Below the pieces are notes generated by a model. It made no database searches, was not told the DNA's origin, and was given only the letters and a program-made list of their open reading frames with translations. A stretch of 64,000 bases of DNA, taken from JADJPF01 sp964492845 (GTDB lineage: Bacteria; Acidobacteriota; Blastocatellia; Chloracidobacteriales; JADJPF01). The position numbers were made by a program, and so were the translations under genes. The stretch spans positions 62,001 to 126,000 of the forward strand of contig CAZBMZ010000005.1 of the NCBI GenBank assembly GCA_964492845.1. The letters are read 5' to 3'. Below are positions 60,552 through 64,000 of this stretch, piece after piece (within the stretch, counting starts at the first letter, position 1; each line of letters begins with the position of its first letter).

Positions 60552-62420
60552 TTAATTACCGCTTTGTATAACGTATCCTATTTGTCGCAAGGCTTTGCGA
60601 AACTGGGATTCAAACTCACTATAAACTACTATATGACGTTCTCCAGCAAGTAGACAAAACTTCTTTGTTCTTGAGTCATTAGCAATTAAAGTTGCTAGTG
60701 CAACATCAACACATTCAATAAGTTGAGCTTGTCCACGATTTTTTAAGTAATTAGCACGTTCTGCTAAATCATTAATAAAATGTTTGACGGTTTCAGGTAT
60801 TTGATGACCACTAGAAGCTTCTAAAAACTCTTCTAAATCTGAGATTTTACGGCCAGTTTCTAGCGATGACATTATTTTTGCTTGGTCTAATTTCCAAACA
60901 GAATCAGAGACTTTTTGAGTATAAAGATCTAATAAAATCTGGTTACCTGGAGAAAGTTTTTTCCCAATTACAGCAATTTCTCTATTAGGAAGCACTCTTA
61001 ATGTTGGTTTAATTTCCATTGGGGTAGGAGTATATTTATCCAGCATTCCTAAACAATATGCCCCTAAAGAATTTAGACGAAAATAAAGCAATCCATCATA
61101 ACGGCTAAGGTAAGATAAATCACCTGTTCCCCACATACTTAAGTAATCATCTGCTACCCCCGAAGGATGGACATAAGCCACATCAATTAATCCAAGAGTT
61201 GCCATATATTCAAAGAGCAAACAAAGCAAATAACGCTCTTGTAAAATATTCCAGCTATCAGAGCCTTGATAACCAAGATTCCCATAATTATGATCAGTAA
61301 TATATAATTCGTAAGCCTCACGGACTACTTGAAATTCATAACCTGCTGCTAGCATATGTTTGGAAAAATCCTTTGTTGATACCCATTTTCCAATCTCACA
61401 ATCTGTTAGGGCTGTTCCAATAACACTTCTACGGCCTTCCAATGGTGTAAAGTGATGTTTGGCTTTACCTGTTTGCCCTTTAATAGCATCAACGCGCCTA
61501 AATTCATCTAAAATTTTGGTTTTTGTCCACCGTTTCCAAATATCTTTGATAACTTCAGCAGGTGGAAGAGATAAGGCTTTTTTACCAGCTTTTGTAAGAG
61601 AAAGCCGCTTGCCTGTTAACTCTACTAAATTAGTAGCCTGCATAAGCATAGGCCAAGCAAAAGCCTTAATATATCCTACTACATCATCCTCCTCATCTTG
61701 AAGCTCTTTTTGATGGGGCGAGCCTGGTTGATTATAATAATCACCGCCTTCTAACACTGACTCAATAAGCTTCATAATTGATGAAGGTGGAAGTAAAGTT
61801 TTATCACTGACAGTTATTTGCCCTACGTCAATTAGTCGAAGCATTGCTTGAACATCTGCTTGTGCAGCACGTTCCATTTCACAGATAATAATGGGAATTT
61901 CTTCAAAACCTTTTTTATAGCTCTTAGTTTCATAGTCAAACTCTTCCCAATATAGCTTAAAATGCTCTGGAAGTTCGTCTACAACTTTGATGATATTTCC
62001 AGTTGGTTTTGGAACAAATGTTTTAAGACGTTCCTTTAAGTCTAAAGGCATAAACTTGTTATAAAAGAATAGATGAAGCAAGGAAGGTTTAGAATAAGAA
62101 CCCCAAGAATTTTTTTCTCCCCAATTAGGATGTTCTCCATATTTGGCAACAAACCGGGCAGACTCATAAAGATTTATCGAAGAGTGAACTATCTCTGAAA
62201 CAGCCGCTTGTTGTAATTTATCTAGCTTTGACCACAGATTTTTAAGATTATCTCCTTCAAGATATTTAATAATGATAGAAATAATATCTGCTTTACGTGT
62301 AGCTCTTTCTGATGTCGGTAGTAATGGAACTAATTTTTTTAACTCTTCTATTGTTATTTTATCTAAAACGTCAAGAACTCTAGTAACCATTTGGTTATCA
62401 TTGCGGTCATAATATGGCAT
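60552..62420 (-). CDS. helicase-associated partner of XPB
   Basis: A 622-residue protein with no helicase motifs. The N terminus (TIEELKKLVPLLPTSERATR, then IIIKYLEGDNLKNLWSKLDK) resembles the N-terminal domain of XPB-linked bacterial proteins annotated as helicase-associated. The middle and C-terminal regions are alpha/beta with a probable winged-helix or nuclease-like part, LRVLPNREIAVIGKKLSPGN. It is coded immediately upstream of the XPB gene and four bases after the MocA-like gene. Its role is probably to guide or cut with the helicase, but no catalytic residues were identified. Confidence 0.78.
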   Translation of the reverse strand: MPYYDRNDNQMVTRVLDVLDKITIEELKKLVPLLPTSERATRKADIISIIIKYLEGDNLKNLWSKLDKLQQAAVSEIVHSSINLYESARFVAKYGEHPNWGEKNSWGSYSKPSLLHLFFYNKFMPLDLKERLKTFVPKPTGNIIKVVDELPEHFKLYWEEFDYETKSYKKGFEEIPIIICEMERAAQADVQAMLRLIDVGQITVSDKTLLPPSSIMKLIESVLEGGDYYNQPGSPHQKELQDEEDDVVGYIKAFAWPMLMQATNLVELTGKRLSLTKAGKKALSLPPAEVIKDIWKRWTKTKILDEFRRVDAIKGQTGKAKHHFTPLEGRRSVIGTALTDCEIGKWVSTKDFSKHMLAAGYEFQVVREAYELYITDHNYGNLGYQGSDSWNILQERYLLCLLFEYMATLGLIDVAYVHPSGVADDYLSMWGTGDLSYLSRYDGLLYFRLNSLGAYCLGMLDKYTPTPMEIKPTLRVLPNREIAVIGKKLSPGNQILLDLYTQKVSDSVWKLDQAKIMSSLETGRKISDLEEFLEASSGHQIPETVKHFINDLAERANYLKNRGQAQLIECVDVALATLIANDSRTKKFCLLAGERHIVVYSEFESQFRKALRQIGYVIQSGN

Positions 62421-62424
62421 TGGA

Positions 62425-63033
62425 CTAGCTAATAACTCCTTTTTGGTAATCTAAGTATTCTTCCCATGTGTCAAAATCCTCTAAAATTTCTTTACTTTCT
62501 ACTTCTATCAACAAAGTTTCTTTGCTATAAGCTCTAGTTATTTGATTTAGCCCCACATTATCAGGTAGTTCAAGAATTTCTTGATGAAGGCTTGCATCAA
62601 TAATAATTGGATGACCAGATTTTTTTTGATAAGTAGGCTTAACTATTAGAAACTTATTTTTTTTGTAACTTTCTATTAAAAAATTAATTATTTTTACTGG
62701 AATATGTGGTTGATCTACTAGGGCAATCAAATAAGCCTTAGCATCACTAGAATTTGCTTTTAACCCTGCTTTTATTGAACTTGTCATTCCAAGTAAGTAA
62801 TTCTCATTGAAAACCACTTCAAGCTTATTATGATTTATGTAGGCTTGTTTGCTTAAGTGTAAGCTTATTTCTTTAGCAGAATGACCTAGGACTAAAATTA
62901 TTTGATCAACATTAGAAGATAAAAGATTTTCTATAGCATTGTCAATAAAGGTTTTATGGCGAAAGGGTAAAAGTTGTTTAAGTCTACCCATTCGACTAGA
63001 TAAGCCTGCTGCAAGTAGTATCGCGCAAATCAT
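62425..63033 (-). CDS. MocA/MobA-type nucleotidyltransferase
   Basis: A 202-residue NTP transferase-fold enzyme. LLAAGLSSRMGRLKQLLPF is the nucleotide loop, and ALVDQPHIP contains the metal-binding Asp. The overall size matches MocA (molybdenum cofactor cytidylyltransferase) or related nucleoside-transferases. Its Moco partners are not in the window, though a MOSC protein lies far away at 12858. It heads the transcript with the XPB pair. A perfect TATAAT lies only seven bases upstream of the ATG, so the mRNA may be leaderless. Confidence 0.82.
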   Translation of the reverse strand: MICAILLAAGLSSRMGRLKQLLPFRHKTFIDNAIENLLSSNVDQIILVLGHSAKEISLHLSKQAYINHNKLEVVFNENYLLGMTSSIKAGLKANSSDAKAYLIALVDQPHIPVKIINFLIESYKKNKFLIVKPTYQKKSGHPIIIDASLHQEILELPDNVGLNQITRAYSKETLLIEVESKEILEDFDTWEEYLDYQKGVIS

Positions 63034-63040
63034 AAACTAT

Positions 63041-63046
63041 ATTATA
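63041..63046 (-). promoter_or_regulatory. -10 element suggesting a leaderless transcript
   Basis: On the minus strand, TATAAT ends seven bases before the ATG of the MocA-like gene, placing the expected transcription start at or near that ATG. No ribosome site fits in between. The -35 match is poor (ATGAAA at 17 bases). Confidence 0.35.
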
Positions 63047-63105
63047 ATGCCTTGCTTCAGACATTTCATTAACTTACTCTCGATAACTTAAAAGGAAAAA
63101 CTTAA

Positions 63106-64000
63106 ATGGCTGCTCCAGATATGGAAAAAATTGTCTCGTTATCTAAAAGACGAGGCTTTATCTTTCAAAGTAGTGAAGTTTATGGAGGTATTGGATCTAC
63201 TTGGGATTATGGGCCACTTGGCGTAGAACTAAAAAATAATGTTAAGCGTGCCTGGTGGCGAAGTGTTGTTTATGAGCGCGATGATATGGAAGGCTTAGAC
63301 GCTGCTATCTTGATGAATCGGCTAGTTTGGCGATATTCAGGACATGAAGCAACATTTTCTGACCCACTAGTTGATTGTAAAGAGTGTAAAAAACGTTTTC
63401 GCTCTGATCACGTTCAAGGTAAAACTTGTCCAGAATGTGCTGGAGAATTAACCGACCCTCGAAGCTTTAACCTAATGTTTCAAACCTATGTCGGGCCTGT
63501 CCAAGATGAATCAGGGCTAGCTTATCTTAGACCAGAAACCGCCCAAGGCATTTTTGTTAACTTTATGAATGTTCAACAAACTATGCGCCGCAAACTACCT
63601 TTTGGTGTTGCTCAAATAGGTAAATCTTTCCGTAATGAAATAACACCAGGTAATTTTACTTTTCGCACTCGTGAATTTGAACAAATGGAGATAGAGTATT
63701 ACTGTAAGCCGCCAAAGTATTTACAACCTGGTGAAAAAGATGACGAAGCTTTACATGCTGAATGGGTAGAACAACGCTTTAATTGGTATGTAAACTTAGG
63801 ACTTGATGCTAATCGGCTTCAAAAACGCGCCCAAGGTAAAGAAGAGCTAGCCCATTATGCTAAAGCTACTACAGATATAGAGTATCTTTTCCCCGGTTCG
63901 CTTGGTTGGAGTGAACTAGAAGGCGTAGCTAATCGTCAAGACTATGACTTATCTGCACATAGCAAAGATGTTCCAGAGTCGGATATTGAGCGTCTTAAAT
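63106..64000 (+). CDS. glyQS: glycyl-tRNA synthetase, single-chain (alpha2) type, partial
   Basis: Charges tRNA-Gly. Only the first 298 codons are in the window. MAAPDMEKIVSLSKRRGFIF, SSEVYGGIGSTWDYGPLGVE and then FQTYVGPVQDESGLAYLRPE, TAQGIFVNF are typical of the dimeric class II GlyRS of eukaryotes, archaea and some bacteria. A zinc-binding insert with CKECKKRFRSD and CPEC is present. Motif 2 is GKSFRNEITPGNFTFRTREF. An AAGGA site precedes the ATG. The tetrameric GlyQ/GlyS type of most other bacteria is thus not used here. The C-terminal anticodon domain lies beyond the edge. Confidence 0.95.
   Translation, partial: MAAPDMEKIVSLSKRRGFIFQSSEVYGGIGSTWDYGPLGVELKNNVKRAWWRSVVYERDDMEGLDAAILMNRLVWRYSGHEATFSDPLVDCKECKKRFRSDHVQGKTCPECAGELTDPRSFNLMFQTYVGPVQDESGLAYLRPETAQGIFVNFMNVQQTMRRKLPFGVAQIGKSFRNEITPGNFTFRTREFEQMEIEYYCKPPKYLQPGEKDDEALHAEWVEQRFNWYVNLGLDANRLQKRAQGKEELAHYAKATTDIEYLFPGSLGWSELEGVANRQDYDLSAHSKDVPESDIERLK

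Overview
The window is AT-rich bacterial chromosome, most likely from an Acidobacteriota genome (Blastocatellia-like is a guess). The best lineage hints are the secreted VWFA-related protein of a kind typical of that phylum (42420-44639), two Ser/Thr protein kinases, one with an N-terminal zinc ribbon, an SUMF-domain protein with a zinc ribbon, and a bacterial XPB helicase pair. There is no plasmid or phage backbone. Gene order is that of an ordinary chromosome with one accessory scar.

Layout. 1-5210 (minus strand): the start of gpmI, a SAM methyltransferase, enolase, a hypothetical, PgeF and cysteinyl-tRNA synthetase. 5378-10674 (plus): an acyl-CoA degradation cluster with three crotonase paralogues, 3-hydroxyacyl-CoA dehydrogenase and an AtuA-family protein, with a SEX4/laforin-like phosphatase inserted. 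10837-13424: a membrane Ser/Thr kinase and a MOSC protein. 13427-17303 (minus): a small hypothetical and a complete sdhCAB operon with a mycobacterial Sdh1-like membrane anchor. 17555-22133: an SPFH protein and a secreted FG-GAP protein. 22368-30292: a transaldolase-glucose-6-phosphate isomerase fusion, a DUF423 protein, PurN, and a polyamine-type ABC transporter whose last permease is fused to its binding protein.

31379-33500 is the accessory zone. A well-formed tRNA-Phe with its own promoter and terminator is followed by what look like scars of an integrated element: a possible integrase C-terminal tail, a 16-codon remnant that resembles the start of a large restriction-modification enzyme, a short WERRG-type protein, a Uma2 nuclease-fold protein and a nested inverted repeat. 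33501-40104 holds a HAD hydrolase, a membrane protein, a tetraheme cytochrome, a sarcosine/N-methyltryptophan oxidase-like flavoenzyme, a tandem pair of tiny membrane proteins (one of only 58 residues), an RlaP-type nucleotidyltransferase and a SirB1-type protein.

40105-48677: a second Ser/Thr kinase, a stand-alone E1-like ThiF protein with the VWFA protein, then a tight plus-strand operon of UbiD decarboxylase, a response regulator with a GGDEF-like domain, and SelA (selenocysteine synthesis). 48784-58706: two divergent unknown proteins sharing a direct-repeat control region, an alpha/beta hydrolase, a secreted basic protein, an SDR, infC with a non-canonical ATT start, a SUMF-domain protein, a sugar-kinase-like phosphotransferase and AsnRS. 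58835-64000: XPB helicase and its large partner, a MocA-like nucleotidyltransferase, and the start of a single-chain glycyl-tRNA synthetase.

No CRISPR array, rRNA operon, intact insertion sequence or replication origin was seen. No single spectacular new system is evident. The strongest leads are the tRNA-Phe scar, the glucan-phosphatase-like gene inside a fatty-acid cluster, the Sdh1-type anchor, the tandem mini-membrane proteins and a family of GC-rich palindromic intergenic repeats.
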